Source: Branchipolynoe longqiensis
Lineage: Eukaryota > Annelida > Polychaeta > Phyllodocida > Polynoidae
Length of the DNA stretch: 64,000 nucleotides
Direction: 5' to 3'
Assembly: GCA_030323885.1 (NCBI GenBank)
Contig: CM059186.1
Coordinates: 21,967,849 to 22,031,848 of the forward strand
Shown here: positions 43,025 to 53,940 of the stretch, in pieces
How positions within the stretch are numbered: the first letter of the stretch is position 1
Layout of the letters: each line of letters begins with the position of its first letter
Translations under genes and position numbers: made by a program
The notes under the pieces: generated by a model
Told to the model about the DNA's origin: nothing
Seen by the model: only the letters and a program-made list of their open reading frames with translations
Databases searched by the model: none

Positions 43025-43425
43025 CATCATCATCGTCATGCTGTCGGTCACGATGCGACAAAGACTGCTTTCATTACTTGACTGCCACTCTCATTTCATG
43101 AAAGCTGCCTGCAAAAGAGTTGAAGCGCTGCTGGCTTTTGCAAGTTACCAGTGGAACTCTCTCGGGGAGCAAATAGAGATCTAACACCAGCAAGAACATG
43201 TCCAGACAGGCGCAAAACTATTTGTCCCTGCAGTGGCTGGTCGGGAGATGTTGGGAGTTCCATACATCAACCACCCTTAATGCTGCCACAGTGACATGGT
43301 TTTCTGTTTAGGGTTTTCTCCCTTAGCCTTCGGTTCTGTCAAAAACCTGTACCACAAGGCAGTGGTTTACAACTCTGCAGAGCAATACCTGCATTGCACA
43401 TGAGGTGCAATACCTGCATACACAT
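43025..43425 (-). mobile_element. CLT composite retroelement 2, with 10-bp TSD
   Basis: Same order as copy 1: (ATC)n, LINE 3' tail complement (GCTGTCGGTCACGATGCGAC), then the CLT body. GGTTCAACAT flanks it at 43015-43024 and 43426-43435. About 14 bp at the tail/body join is missing relative to copy 1. Confidence 0.9.
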
Positions 43426-43435
43426 GGTTCAACAT

Positions 43436-43888
43436 GTGTCTCAACATAAGTATGTGACGACATGGCGATATTTATATGTACTATTATTAATTCCTCAACA
43501 ATTAACTGAGACAGCAGATCTGGTTAAAGACATTCTTCTAGCCGAAATTCATATAAACTTAATATATTATATAGTAAATATATATATATATATACATCTT
43601 CTAAAACGAACAGTCTCATCAGATGTCTTATAATTAATTAAGCGTGTAATTGTCGGTGAGACCGGAGTCCTCAGGGTGTGATTTAAAAGACAATCACTTG
43701 ATCGTGATGGCCGCCATATGTCATGTTAATGTGTCGTCATGGTGACGGGTTAATGGCCGTCTGGGTTACCGGTATTGGGTGCAGTCATCGCGCATGCGCA
43801 GACGTATATTAATGCGCATGAAGAAAGACCGTCTACATCTTCACTAGTTCCCAGGTTATTGAAGGGTGCTGACTGAGCAAATGGTGCG
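43436..43888. other. No recognisable feature
   Basis: Single-copy here, with a short (TA)n at 43575-43596. No supported frame. Confidence 0.4.
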
Positions 43889-44240
43889 ACCAGACGGGTT
43901 GGCTGAATAAGTTGAGCGGACGTCTCCCGTTTTGGTAGATCGTTGGATTCGAAGCCATAGATTCGAAACCTGGTCGAGTCAAACCTATGACTTACAAAAT
44001 TGATACCTGTTGCTTCCTAGCCAGGCGCTCAGCATTATTAGGATAGGGCAAGGACTGGTTGGGTTCAGTGTCAGGATAATGTGACTGAGTGGGATATCAG
44101 GTCATGGTGCTGGTGGCCTGGTCTCCCAGTGGGAAAGCACTATAAAGTTGCCATTTGCGTGCACTGTTACAAGACAATACCTGTCCTGATATGACCTTAG
44201 ATGTTGGCAGGACGTTAAACTTCAACAATCAACCAACCAT
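43889..44240 (+). mobile_element. S1 SINE, head B
   Basis: CCAGACGGGTTGGCTGAATA head, two B-box-like GATTCGAA motifs, core and tail CTTCAACAATCAACCAACC. Confidence 0.9.
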
Positions 44241-44254
44241 CAAAACCTGGTGCC

Positions 44255-44385
44255 AGTGCACACTAATGACAGCCTTAAGGCGCTGTGTCATTTGGAGAAA
44301 AAAACGCTGTCTGCACATTATCCTGACAATATACAAAGCAGTCCTTGCACTAATCTAGTAATGTCAGACAAGGCTAAAAAAGCCA
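44255..44385 (-). mobile_element. S1 SINE, old fragment
   Basis: AGTGCACACTAATGACAGCC...ACATTATCCTGACA...CAGTCCTTGCACTAATC follows S1 order at low identity. Confidence 0.55.
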
Positions 44386-44580
44386 TCAGCATAAATTGCC
44401 AAAAATAGTAAATAAATAATGGACCACACACACAGGTGGATCTCAAATGAAAGTCTATAATGGTCTGTGTGGAAATGTTTGGAACGTTTGCATCTACTAT
44501 TATACTGAGTGTATTACATCCATTTATGACGTCACTAAGCACCCATGGGCCCGGTACTGCTATTACCAAGATTTGGGTAA

Positions 44581-45028
44581 TTGGTTGGTTGGTTGTTGGA
44601 GAGACATTAAGACCGACTCATGGACATCACTCTCACAGCAGAGAGCTAAATGGAGAGTGGCAGTCAAGTAATGAAAGCAGTCTTTGTCGCATCGCGACCG
44701 ACAGCATGATGATGATGATGATGACATCCTGGCAATATCTGATGTCATATCAGGATGGGTCCTGACTTGTGACAGTGTGCACTCATGGTGATTTTATAGT
44801 GCTGCTCCACTGGGAGACCAGGCCACGAGCACCACTACCTCATATCCCACTCAGTCACTGATACCGAACCAACCAGTCCTTGCCTTATCCTAATATTGTG
44901 CCGAGCGCCTGGCTAGGAAACGACAGGTATCAATTTTGTAAGCCATTTGTTTTGACTCGACCGGGATTTGAACTCCTCACCTTCTGTATGGGAGGCCTGT
45001 GCTCTACCGATTCGTCCACCGCGTCCGG
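44581..45028 (-). mobile_element. S1 SINE, head A, carrying a LINE-tail insertion
   Basis: The S1 tail start GGTTGGTTGTTGGAG (to 44601) is separated from CATCCTGGCAATATC (44725) by 123 bp of L-c 3' end. The head at right ends ACCGCGTCCGG. Confidence 0.9.
44602..44724 (+). mobile_element. L-c LINE, 5'-truncated 3' end inserted in S1
   Basis: Starts at GACATTAAGACCGACTCATG and ends (GATGAT)n. It encodes only the last about 20 RT residues. It dates the L-c insertion as younger than its S1 host. Confidence 0.88.
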
Positions 45029-45610
45029 TTTTGAAACATTGGTGTGGAGGAGGGTTAAAAGTATAGTAACTGGAAACGTTGTGATACAGCCATTTATTTT
45101 GAGATACAATTGTAGCATTATGGATCTTTAACTTGCATAGACTGAGGAAAGCATAGCATTTTCTATACAAAAGAACGCGCCTAGATGTGAATGGCTCAGG
45201 CGCAAAAACCGACAAATCCATTTCAGTTGTTTTTTGTAAAATAGTAGGCTTACACATGCTTTTCTGCTCAAGGGGGAGCCTCCCCCTGAATGCATTGGGT
45301 ATCGGTCTCCACTGACACTCAAACACATTTGACTAAACTGTGTTGATTTTGTGGCCCTGCGCCAACAATTTTACACTGCAGACATTTTGCATGACCTTTT
45401 TTACTAAAGTAAAACAAGAAAACATGTTAGCCTTTTTGAGGGCAGCTGGACTCTACCACCTCATATAATTTACTAAATAAATTCTATCAATTATTAATAA
45501 AACTTTTCTTTTTCCATGGGAATTTGTTTCCCGCGGCCACAAATATATGAGTGTGAGTTTTTTAATCTAATGAGTGTCTATTGGCACATAATTGATCCTC
45601 TGCTCTTACA
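45029..45610. other. Unassigned, about 580 bp
   Basis: No match in the window. The minus-strand frames here are short and without motifs. Confidence 0.4.
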
Positions 45611-46036
45611 TGTGGTGTTCTCTGTGGTGGAGTGCTTAGACTGTCTGACTTTTTTCTAGGTCGGACTCCTAATCTGAAGGTCAGTGGTTCGATTCCCCGT
45701 GCCTCCACCACTGCCAATTTGGATTTCCACTGCTGTGTATAACTTACAGCATCATCAAAGGCCAGTTGCTCTCATACCATGTCTATGTGGTGTGGGAGGC
45801 TAAAAATCCCTTGGGTCGGTAAAAGTCTAGGCTTGGGCTTTCTTTCGACAAACTGTCTAATGGTGAAAACAAGTCTATTCAGACTTATCCATAATAGGAA
45901 GTATAAATCTTCAAGAAAAATCTTCAAGAAAGATGTAAAAGCGGTGGTTTGAAGAAAAAACAAACATTTCTCACCGTGAATATGGCCTATGCTGCCAACA
46001 CGGCGTAAAGCAACCACCAATCAATCAATCAATCAT
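45611..46036 (+). mobile_element. S2 SINE with extended tail
   Basis: A standard S2 (to about 45925) continues to CGTGAATATGGCCTATGCTG, CCAACACGGCGTAAAGCAACC and (AATC)n. Other S2 copies stop before this, so this may be the full-length form or a fusion with S3. Confidence 0.82.
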
Positions 46037-46074
46037 GTAAAATAGACTTAATTGTTGTGCTTTCCAGTGAAAGT

Positions 46075-46420
46075 AACCAGACGGGATGGCCGAATGAGTT
46101 AGAGCGTCCGTCTTCCGTGTTGGTAGATCGTGGGGTCATGGGTTCGAACACCGGCCAAGTCAAACCGATGACTTAAAAGTTGATACTTGTTGCTTCCTAG
46201 CCTGGCGCTCGGCATTATTAGGATAGGGTGAGGACTGGTTGGCTCAGTGTCAGGATAATGTGACTGAGTGGGATATCAGGTCATGGTGCTGGCGGCCTGG
46301 TCTTCCAGTGGGGCAGCACTGTAAAGTCGCCATGAGTGTGGCCTGTCACAAGTCAGTACCCGTCCTGATATGACCTTAGATGTTGCTAGGATGTAAAAAA
46401 ACAACAACAAAACAAACAAC
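46075..46420 (+). mobile_element. S1 SINE, head B, with perfect 12-bp TSD
   Basis: TCCAGTGAAAGT at 46063-46074 and 46421-46432. It is a good reference copy of head B plus the long tail. Confidence 0.95.
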
Positions 46421-46650
46421 TCCAGTGAAAGTCCATCAATTTCATATTGAGTACAACATTATATAGGGGATGTGGCAGCTTCTGTGAACAAACAGATTTG
46501 ACTAGCGGAATAGTAGCAGCTTCAACTCAAACCCGGTAGTCAAGGTTTCATTTCAGATCGGGTGGATTTTTGTTGGGTTTTGCGACTGAAACCTTCAATT
46601 TGCTGCACACCTAAACTGCCCAGAAGTTTGGTGTACACACCAACATTTGT

Positions 46651-46845
46651 CATGGTGACCAGTGTCGTGGGGGTGGTGAAAATGGGAAATATTGCGCCTA
46701 GAGCGGGACTCGAACCCACATCTCTTTGCATTCTGGGCCAGTGTGCTAACCATTACACCACCTAGGCTCCCTGATGTAACCACACTACCCACGCCTACCT
46801 GGCTATGTGGCTCCTTGCCTGAGAGGTCAGTGCAGACTACTACAC
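46651..46845 (-). repeat. S4 tRNA-like repeat, unit 1
   Basis: Minus strand 46767-46696 is 72 nt with a 7-bp acceptor (GCCTAGG/TCTAGGC), a D arm GTGT/GCAC, a T arm GTGGG/CCCGC with TTCGAGT, and A-box GGTGTAATGGTTAGCAC. The anticodon stem pairs only 3 of 5 and U33 is absent, so it is not a working tRNA gene. The A region resembles tRNA-Gln. Confidence 0.78.
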
Positions 46846-46969
46846 TCGTCCCCCTGGAATTGTAAGTCTTTTAATGCTTACAATTACATACATACAGACA
46901 ATGCACTTACATATATACACAGGGTAGGTTCAACAACTATACAGCGCTTAGCTTGTACAGGATCCTGGT

Positions 46970-47164
46970 CATGGCAACCAATGTCATTGGGGTGGTGAAA
47001 ATGGGAAATATTGCGCCTAGAGCGGGACTCAAACCCACATCTCTTTGCATTCCTGGCCAGTGCGCTAACCATTACACCACCTAGGCTCCCTGATGTCATC
47101 ACACTACCCATGCCTACCTGTATATGTGGCTCCTTGCCTGAGAGGTCAGTGCAGACTACTACAC
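46970..47164 (-). repeat. S4 tRNA-like repeat, unit 2
   Basis: Direct duplicate of unit 1 at 319-bp spacing. The tRNA-like part is 47086-47015 (72 nt), with the same broken anticodon arm and a TTCGAGT-to-TTTGAGT change. Confidence 0.78.
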
Positions 47165-47165
47165 C

Positions 47166-47262
47166 AGTAAAACCTCTCTATACCGATCCCTCCACAGATC
47201 GACCACTCCCCTATATCGATCGCTTTATTTGTTTCCCAAAAATACCATTGTAACTTTACTGT
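47166..47262 (+). mobile_element. P1 pogo-like MITE, left half
   Basis: CAGTAAAACCTCTCTATACC to CAAAAATACCATTGTAAC, matching 24427 onward. The right half is missing. Confidence 0.85.
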
Positions 47263-47618
47263 AGTTCCAAAGTTAGTGATTCATAATAAAGGTTACGCCA
47301 AACGTAGAGTATAACGATTAACCTAATATATTTACTGGAAAAAAAAGATGACAAAAGCTCAATACCCATGTATTATGGATTGCATTTGTAGCTTCTTAGC
47401 CTGGTGCTCAGCATTAATAGGATATCGCTAGGACTGGTTAGGTCAGTGTCAGGATAATGTGACTGAGTAGGATATTGGGTCATGGTACCGGCAGTCTGAT
47501 TTCCCAGTGGGGCAGCACTACAAAGTCGCCATGAAGGCGCACTGTTCTAAGTTGGTACCCATCCTGATATGACCTTAGATGTTACCAGGACGTAAAACTC
47601 CAACAACCAACCAACCAC
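47263..47618. mobile_element. M1 remnant followed by headless S1 SINE
   Basis: 47263-47384 is decayed minus M1 (AAAGTTAGTGATTCATAATA). 47390-47618 is S1 core and tail on the plus strand without the tRNA head. Confidence 0.78.
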
Positions 47619-47933
47619 CCAAAGAAAATGGATTCAAACAACCTTCACCCTTAATGTTTCGATGGTTACTGCCTAGCAACATTTCCGTCGAAACACCTGC
47701 ATGATAAATGTACCCCTGTGCCAAGCCTGTCATCAAATTAACCATACCATGTAATTTGGAATTTAATTACTACTATTAGATTTAGTTTTTGAGATTAACT
47801 TTTGCAAGTACGGTAAGTGGGAAAGGTTTAGTATAGCAGGAGTGTCTTTATTTCAATCATACTATGGCCGTGTTAAAAGTAATTAAAGAGGATATATATA
47901 TATATAAAATATATATATATATACCATATCTAT

Positions 47934-48268
47934 ATGGCCGAACTCGAACGGACAGGGCTGCCCTCTATGGAAGATCTTCTGATCAAAAAGAATCTCCGGT
48001 GGACTGGACACCTCATGAGGATGTCATCAGAGAGGCTACCAAAGCAGATCCTCTACTCTCAACTGTCTTCTGGTTACAGAAAGAGAGGGCGCCCTCGTCT
48101 CCGGTTCAAGGATACCATCAAAAAAACCTGAAGCTGAGAGACATTAAGACCGACTCATGGACATCACTCTCACAGCAGAGAGCTAAATGGAGAGCGGCAG
48201 TCAAGTAATGAAAGCAGTCTTTGTCGCATCGTGACCGACAGCATGATGATGATGATGATGATGATGAT
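47934..48268 (+). pseudogene. L-c LINE reverse-transcriptase C-terminus and 3' tail
   Basis: The frame reads LRWTGHLMRMSSERLPKQIL, then GYRKRGRPRLRFKDTIKK; after a one-base frame change near 48125 it continues LRDIKTDSWTSLSQQRAKW to a stop at about 48208. RWTGH, GRP..RFKD and D...W...A..R..WR are typical of animal non-LTR RT C-termini. The tail is (GATGAT)n. It is 5'-truncated and frameshifted. CLT shares its last about 75 bp. Confidence 0.88.
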
Positions 48269-48579
48269 ATGGTATTAACCTACTTAAGGGTTAGGAACAA
48301 CTTATGTCCAGGTTTGCATTTAAAATATACTATGCATTTCAATTTATAGCGGGTGAAAAGGTAAAAAGGATTTTCTTTATATTCTTTCACATGATTGGAG
48401 TTATAATTTTACATCCATTTTCATGTATTTTATTTGAGCAACTAATTAAAAGCAACTAAAGAAAAACACTACTACAGGAGCTATATTGTTGCTCCCGTAA
48501 TGCGCAATTCTTTTAACTACCTGTAGTCAATGAAACCTCTTTCATTAATTAAAACTGATTTAGGTTAAAGTACTTTTTT

Positions 48580-49640
48580 TGAAAAATGCTTAAGTGGTGA
48601 ATCGTTTAATCCGACTAGACTCAGAGAGTGCCTACTTGGCGGGCAACATCGGGTGTCTGCAGTGCGTCTAGACATGCACTTCCGGGTATTTTGTTTATTA
48701 CTATCTCGTATACACATGTTAATCTGGTTTGCTGGTTTGCAATTTACCCACGGCTTTATATCCTTAAGAGCCTAAAACAGATATTGAATGAATGCCAAAT
48801 AGTAATAATAACGATAGTAATAGTAATAGCAAGGTAATACTTCATCTATTTTTTTAGTTCGTTTAATTTAGAAATCTAGATATACTCTCTCTCTGTACAC
48901 TGACAACAGAATCATGATGAAAATAATTGTACCTCACAAATCTATTCATGTACCACACTTTTTCTTTTAAAAAATGCTTAAGGGGTGAATCTTTTAATCC
49001 GACTCGAGTGCCGAAATGGCTGCCAACATCGGTGTCTGCAGTGCGTCTAGACATGCACACCGGGTATTTTGTTGATTACTCTCTGGTATACACATGTTAA
49101 AGTTGCATAGTCCGATGATTTTGAATTTCGGTATTTTTTCTGAGATAAATATATGTGATCGATCGCAAGTATCTACTTTACATTAGTTCAAAGTTACTTT
49201 TATTTTAAATGGTAATCTTTTGAGATATTTTGAATGCAAACATTGAAAATTAGTTTTGGCAGGCTTGCCAAAACTCTGACACCATAGACTTCTGCAGTTA
49301 TAGGTTCTGTTAAATTGACTCAGTATTGCCTTCCACGCAGAAACAAATGCTTAATAAGTGGATCAGTATCTAAGTTAGATGTGTAAAATCAAACTTCGAT
49401 AATTAGTTTGCTTTTGAAAATTTGATATTTCATCGGACTATGCAGCTTTAATCTGGTTTGCTGGTTTGCAATTTACTCCCGCTTTTCAACCGGTTTTCTT
49501 TCCTTAATATCCAATTACAGATGGTGAATGAATGGCCAATACATATAATAATAGTAATAGTAAATGTAAGGTGATACTTCATCTTTTTTTTTAGTTTCTT
49601 TAATTTAGAAATCTAGATATACTCTGTCTCTGTAGGCCTA
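48580..49640. repeat. Tandem duplication of about 385 bp, second unit carrying M1
   Basis: Unit 1 (48580-48960) and unit 2 (48965-49640) share AATGCTTAAG.GGTGAATC, TGCAGTGCGTCTAGACATGC and AGAAATCTAGATATACTCT. Unit 2 is longer only because M1 sits at 49101-49447. Confidence 0.9.
49101..49447 (+). mobile_element. M1 MITE, reference copy (347 bp) with empty site
   Basis: Flanked by TTAA (49097-49100 and 49448-49451). Unit 1 of the duplication has ACACATGTTAATCTGGTTTG at 48713-48732, the exact pre-insertion site with a single TTAA (48719-48722). Confidence 0.95.
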
Positions 49641-49795
49641 CACTGGCAAAACAATCACAATTGCTATTTTAGAGTTGTGTTCATTTTCAATTGTGATCTG
49701 AATAACCTCGATGATTCACTATGATGGAATTTGCTTCCCCAGACTATAAGGTAATGTCAGCTTGCTTATCTCCTGTGGGTATTGAGGCCCTTGAT

Positions 49796-49862
49796 GGTCT
49801 TGAGGGCCTTGTGAGATTTGTGGGCCTTGTGGGCCTTGTGGGTCTTGTGGGTCTTGTAGACG
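49796..49862. repeat. 9-bp GGGCCTTGT repeat
   Basis: About seven units of GGGCCTTGT/GGGTCTTGT. Confidence 0.85.
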
Positions 49863-49875
49863 TAAAACTCCAAAA

Positions 49876-50425
49876 ATCAGCCAAGTGTCAGCCTTACTGG
49901 ATATTACAGGATGTGAGTGATAACCTATAACACATATCCATGGTCATGGAGTCCTTAGTTTGTGGTTGGTTGCTGGAGTTTTACGTCCTGGCAACATCTA
50001 AGGTCATATCAGGACAAGGTACCGAATTGTGACAGTGCGCTCTCATGGTACCTTAATAGTGCTGCCCAACTGGGAGACCAGGCTGTCAGCACCATGACCT
50101 AATATCCCACTCAGTCACATTATCCAGACACTGAGCCTACCAGTCCTTGCCTTATCCTAATAATGCCGAGTGCTTGGCTAGGAAGTGACAAGTATCAATT
50201 TTTAAGTCATTGGTTTGACTCGACCAGGGTTCGATCCTGTGTGTTCAAATCCCACGATTTATCAAAACGGGAGACATACGCTCAACTCATTCAACCATCC
50301 TGTCTTGTTAAAATATTAATGGGAGAGTTGGTGTAGTTACCTAGTGTCAGCCTTGATATTACAGGATGTCGGGGGATAACCTAATAACACATATCCATGT
50401 TCGTGGAGTTTCTTATTTTTTTCTG
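49876..50425. repeat. Duplicate flanks around an S1 SINE (head B)
   Basis: 49876-49960 and 50338-50425 are about 85-bp direct copies (AGTGTCAGCCTT, GATATTACAGGATGT, AACACATATCCATG). The minus-strand S1 (49964-50309) lies between them. The copies are far too long for a TSD, so this is a duplication. Confidence 0.82.
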
Positions 50426-50445
50426 TGGATAGGAGTTGGATTCAT

Positions 50446-50640
50446 TTTGAACATTTCGATGATGGTGTACAAGCTCTGACGTTGATACAGCCCACAGGAA
50501 CACCTGCTTGACAGGCTACATCCATGCTAAATCTGTCGTCAAATTAACCACAGTTATGCAATCTAGATCTTAATTACTATTATTATGTTTACTCTTCTAG
50601 ATTAATTTCTGAAAGCATTGTAGGTGGCCAGGAGCCAATA
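50446..50640 (+). repeat. Dispersed repeat also at 47650-47830
   Basis: ATTTCGATG, AACACCTGC, GTCATCAAATTAACCA and TTAATTACTA.TATTA occur in the same order at both loci. Confidence 0.72.
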
Positions 50641-50827
50641 CTGTGATTAGACACGGTTGTCATGGATGCTTAACTGTGTTACTCATTTGATGGTTGGTGA
50701 TTGTCAGGGTGCTTAGATTGATTGTGTGTGTGTTGTGTGTTTCTCAGATCATTATGGCTCTCTGCTAAAACTGGTCTTTGATCGCAGTTTTCTGTATCAA
50801 CGCCATTTAGCGGGATACAGTACTAGC

Positions 50828-51040
50828 AATGCCATCACCTCAGCCAATTTGGATTTCCACCGCTGTTCATAACTCAAAGGCCGGTTGCTCTCATACCATG
50901 TCTATGTGGTATGGGAAGTTAAAAATCCCTTGGGTCGATAAAAGTGTAGGCTCGGGCTTTCTATTGACCAACTGTCTAATGGTGAGGTGAAAACAAAGAC
51001 TATTCAGACATATCCATAATAGGCAGTACAAATGTTCAAG
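50828..51040 (+). mobile_element. S2 SINE without tRNA head
   Basis: CCAATTTGGATTTCCACCGC to CAGTACAAATGTTCAAG. Confidence 0.88.
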
Positions 51041-51120
51041 TGAGTCCAAATAGCATCAAACCTCGACTAGCAATGGATTAGTCAGGAGCACCTAAATTGA
51101 GCTGACAGTCATGCTTTTTT

Positions 51121-51530
51121 TTAGGTTTGTTGTTGTCGTTTTACGTCCTAGCAATATATGGGGTCATAGCAGGACGGGCACCAACATATAACAGTGCACA
51201 CTCATGGTGACGTTTTAGTGCTTCCCCACTAGGAGACCAGGCCTGATATCCTACACAGTCACATTATCGTTATACTGTGCTAACGAGTCCTTGACCTATC
51301 CGATTGATGTCAAGCACCAGGCTAGGTAGTGACTATCAATTTTATAAATCATTTGTTTGACTCGGCTGGCATTCAAACTCCCGACCTTTTTGTTGGGGGT
51401 ACATTAGTTGTTTAAGCAGGGGAAATTTCAGTTGCAGATGATTGGTCTTCCTCATTCCACTGCTCCTTGCCCTATCCTAGTAATGCCAAGCATCTGTCTA
51501 GGAAGCGACAAGTATCAATTTTTAAGTCAT
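51121..51530 (-). mobile_element. S1 SINE cut by an S1s SINE
   Basis: S1 (51121-51389) ends inside its head at CCCGACCTTTTTG. S1s (51392-51530, GGTACATTAGTTGTTTAAGC tail) starts immediately. Both are on the minus strand and the S1 head never resumes. Confidence 0.8.
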
Positions 51531-52356
51531 GGGTACCGTCAGAGCCCCGGATACCACTACTCTCCCCAGGTGCATTCTGACAACTGCCTGTCAGTTCCCA
51601 CCTGATGTCCCTCTCAACAAACTCATAAGGAAGAAAGGGAAGACAAGTCGCACAAGATTGACAGTGAAGAAGTTGTGCTTTATTGGCATCAACTCCTGTT
51701 CACCTACTAGCGACCTATCACCCTCACACCTTACCAACTGCCCACACAGATCGTCATGTCTCTTGCTAGTGTGTATAAGAATCAGTGCCTACAGCCCATT
51801 GAACGTGAGTCCCATGGTTGTTGCACACAGCTCAGTGCCTTTTGAATAGCTGCTGCTAGTTTGTGTATAGAAAGTGGAGTCTTAGAAGGAGTGTCTGGAG
51901 TCCTGGACAAGAGAAGAGTGCCAAGAGTGGGGTCTATGTGTCAGGTATAAGGAAGGCAGGTGACTGTGCTCCCACAGCCAGCCAATAAGACACCCTCTAC
52001 AGCCTGGGGGGGATGCCCAGGGGGCAGCTGTCACTCAACCCCCAACTGCAGGTGGCATCTATAATGTATGCTTGCCCATTATCCCGGTGGTAACAGGTAG
52101 TTGCAGACAGTTACAATAAACATATATTAAAAATGTCCTTCCCCTCAACTTGCACTCTTTCTGGTGCATGGAGGGAACACTTCACTAAACATTAACTGTC
52201 TCTTAAATATGAACATCACATCACAATCTTGGTCACTATGTGTTATCACATTTTCCACATAGGCTCTTATGCCACACCGCGAGCGGGGCCCCCATTGTTT
52301 CATTGTTACATAATCCTGGTCCCCACCCCATCGCGCGACAGTAGTACTGCTCTCTG
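51531..52356. other. Unassigned 0.8 kb; weak LTR-like candidate on minus strand
   Basis: The minus strand has CCAATAAAGCACAACTTCTT (near 51685), ATTGGCTGGCTGTGGG (near 51985) and CCTTATACCTGACAC, an order compatible with an LTR. I could not find matching TG...CA ends, a TSD or a second copy. The plus frame 51529-51849 has no motif I know. Confidence 0.3.
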
Positions 52357-52525
52357 CTATCTACCAACACGGGTGATGGACGCTCTAACTCATTCGGCCA
52401 TCCCGTCTGGTTCCACACGGTAAGGCTGCGCTCTACCAATTCGTCGACCGCGTCCGGTCAACAGTTATGTAGGGGCAGCAGTTCCGCTATATTATAAGGA
52501 TGGCTGAATTAGTAGAGCGCTCCAC
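52357..52525. repeat. Cluster of three S1 head fragments
   Basis: A minus head B (52357-52411, CATTCGGCCATCCCGTCTGG) is followed directly by a minus head A (52412-52458, CGACCGCGTCCGG). A plus head-like GGATGGCTGAATTAGTAGAG follows at 52498. Confidence 0.75.
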
Positions 52526-53522
52526 ATGCCTCAGTACTGAAAAGAGATTGTGTTCAGATGCATCACCTAAAAAGAAGGAACAAAGGTTAAATGTTGTGAA
52601 TAGCAGTCCACAGTGCATCATGCTCTGTAGAAAATGTGCTATAGGGGATTTCCACCACCAACCCGTTCTTTGGTGGTGGGGGCAACAACTAGTAATATTG
52701 GCCATAATCGATTAACATGACCCAGGCGACTGGGGTCATGTGAGTCATTAGAATTTCAAATAGAAACACTGTGAGTGGAGTCGTGTGTAAAACGACCCGA
52801 CCCGAGTAACCCACCTCTTGGCTGGGGTGGCTAGGAGCGATGACGTTACATTTGCGCCGGTACCGTCCTGCAGGATAACAGCCACTGATACCAGTCATAC
52901 ATGTTATTTTGGGGTAATAACACAGATTAATGAGATGGAAATATAACTGAACTATGCCATCATAAAACAATTTAAATCCTATTTTGCTGTAGTTATATCG
53001 GTTATTAAAAAAAAAAAGGTTTTGGATTCAGCCACCATTTTTTTTCCCCGAGCGTGGAGAAGCATTTTCGATTATTCAACCCGAGTCTGTAGGATGTGCG
53101 CATGCACCAAAAAGTGGCTTGGGCGACCCGAGTTGATTAATCGATTACGCCCATTGTGGGTACCAGCTCAGTGCGCATGCTCTGTGGCAAAAGTCTATTG
53201 GACATTAGATTGCATGAACACATCTATGAAGAAGGTGCGTGTGCTAAGAAGTACTGACAAAAAGCAACATCGGGAACTTGGGGTGAAGTAGAAAGTGAAG
53301 TGGTCCGTCATTCTTCGGGCAGTAACAAGTAGAATTAGTCCCAAACTCAGCTTGTTTATTCAAAAGGGTAAACGTACCCGTGTGCGGCGGTGTCGATTTG
53401 GTGCTGCCACCTGGCCTTTCATGATAGAACTCTGCACATAGTAGGAACTCGTCCAATGGTTGGGTTCCAGAATTCGCCGAGTGTTTTGGTCGCGCAACAG
53501 GGAAGAAAGGAGTAGACCCAAC
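52526..53522. other. Unassigned, about 1 kb
   Basis: The frames 53022-53291 (+) and 53244-53537 (-) have balanced composition but overlap each other and show no recognised domain. The minus strand has TTTTGAATAAACAAGCTGAG near 53360, possibly an old poly(A) signal or LTR. I call no gene. Confidence 0.3.
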
Positions 53523-53840
53523 CAGGGCCACGTTCAAGGTACGCCTTGGAGGCGCCTCAGAGAAATTCCTGACATCACGCTAGTCTGAACGACTTTAGCT
53601 GGCAGGTGCCTCAAAATAGCGGCCTCCATAGGGGGCAGCCATTTGCAATTGAAAAGAACAGCTCTGATTGGCTGAAACCACTGAATCTGGTGGCCATTTA
53701 CAAGCACTGTTTACCTCCTACCTGAAAAGGGAGACATCTCCGAGTCGACTCTGAGGCGTATACTGAACGCAAATAAGCCAAAAAGACGTCACAGAGCCAT
53801 CTCCGAGTTGACTCCGAGGCGTACCCTGAACTCGGCCCTG
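53523..53840. mobile_element. CAGGGCC TIR element (318 bp)
   Basis: It starts CAGGGCCACGTTCAAGGTAC and ends GTACCCTGAACTCGGCCCTG (about 30-bp imperfect TIRs, with TCCGAGTCGACTC and TCCGAGTTGACTC near the right). No clear TSD. CAGGG ends are hAT-compatible but not decisive. Confidence 0.7.
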
Positions 53841-53940
53841 TTCATACATGGCCACTGAGTCGACTTAACAAGTCTGTTCTTCTATTATCAAGCATACATT
53901 TTGACATTGTTTTCTCTCTCTTTTTTACACTACTGAAATG

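Noticed and set aside
46696..47086. Two functional tRNA genes
   Set aside because: Anticodon stem does not pair and U33 is absent in both; treated as tRNA-like repeats.
51531..52110. Possible LTR on the minus strand
   Set aside because: AATAAA and CCAAT-like motifs are present but no TG...CA ends, TSD or second copy; kept only as a weak note.
53022..53537. Overlapping 89- and 97-codon frames
   Set aside because: They overlap antisense and match nothing I know; could be single-copy non-coding DNA or an old LTR.
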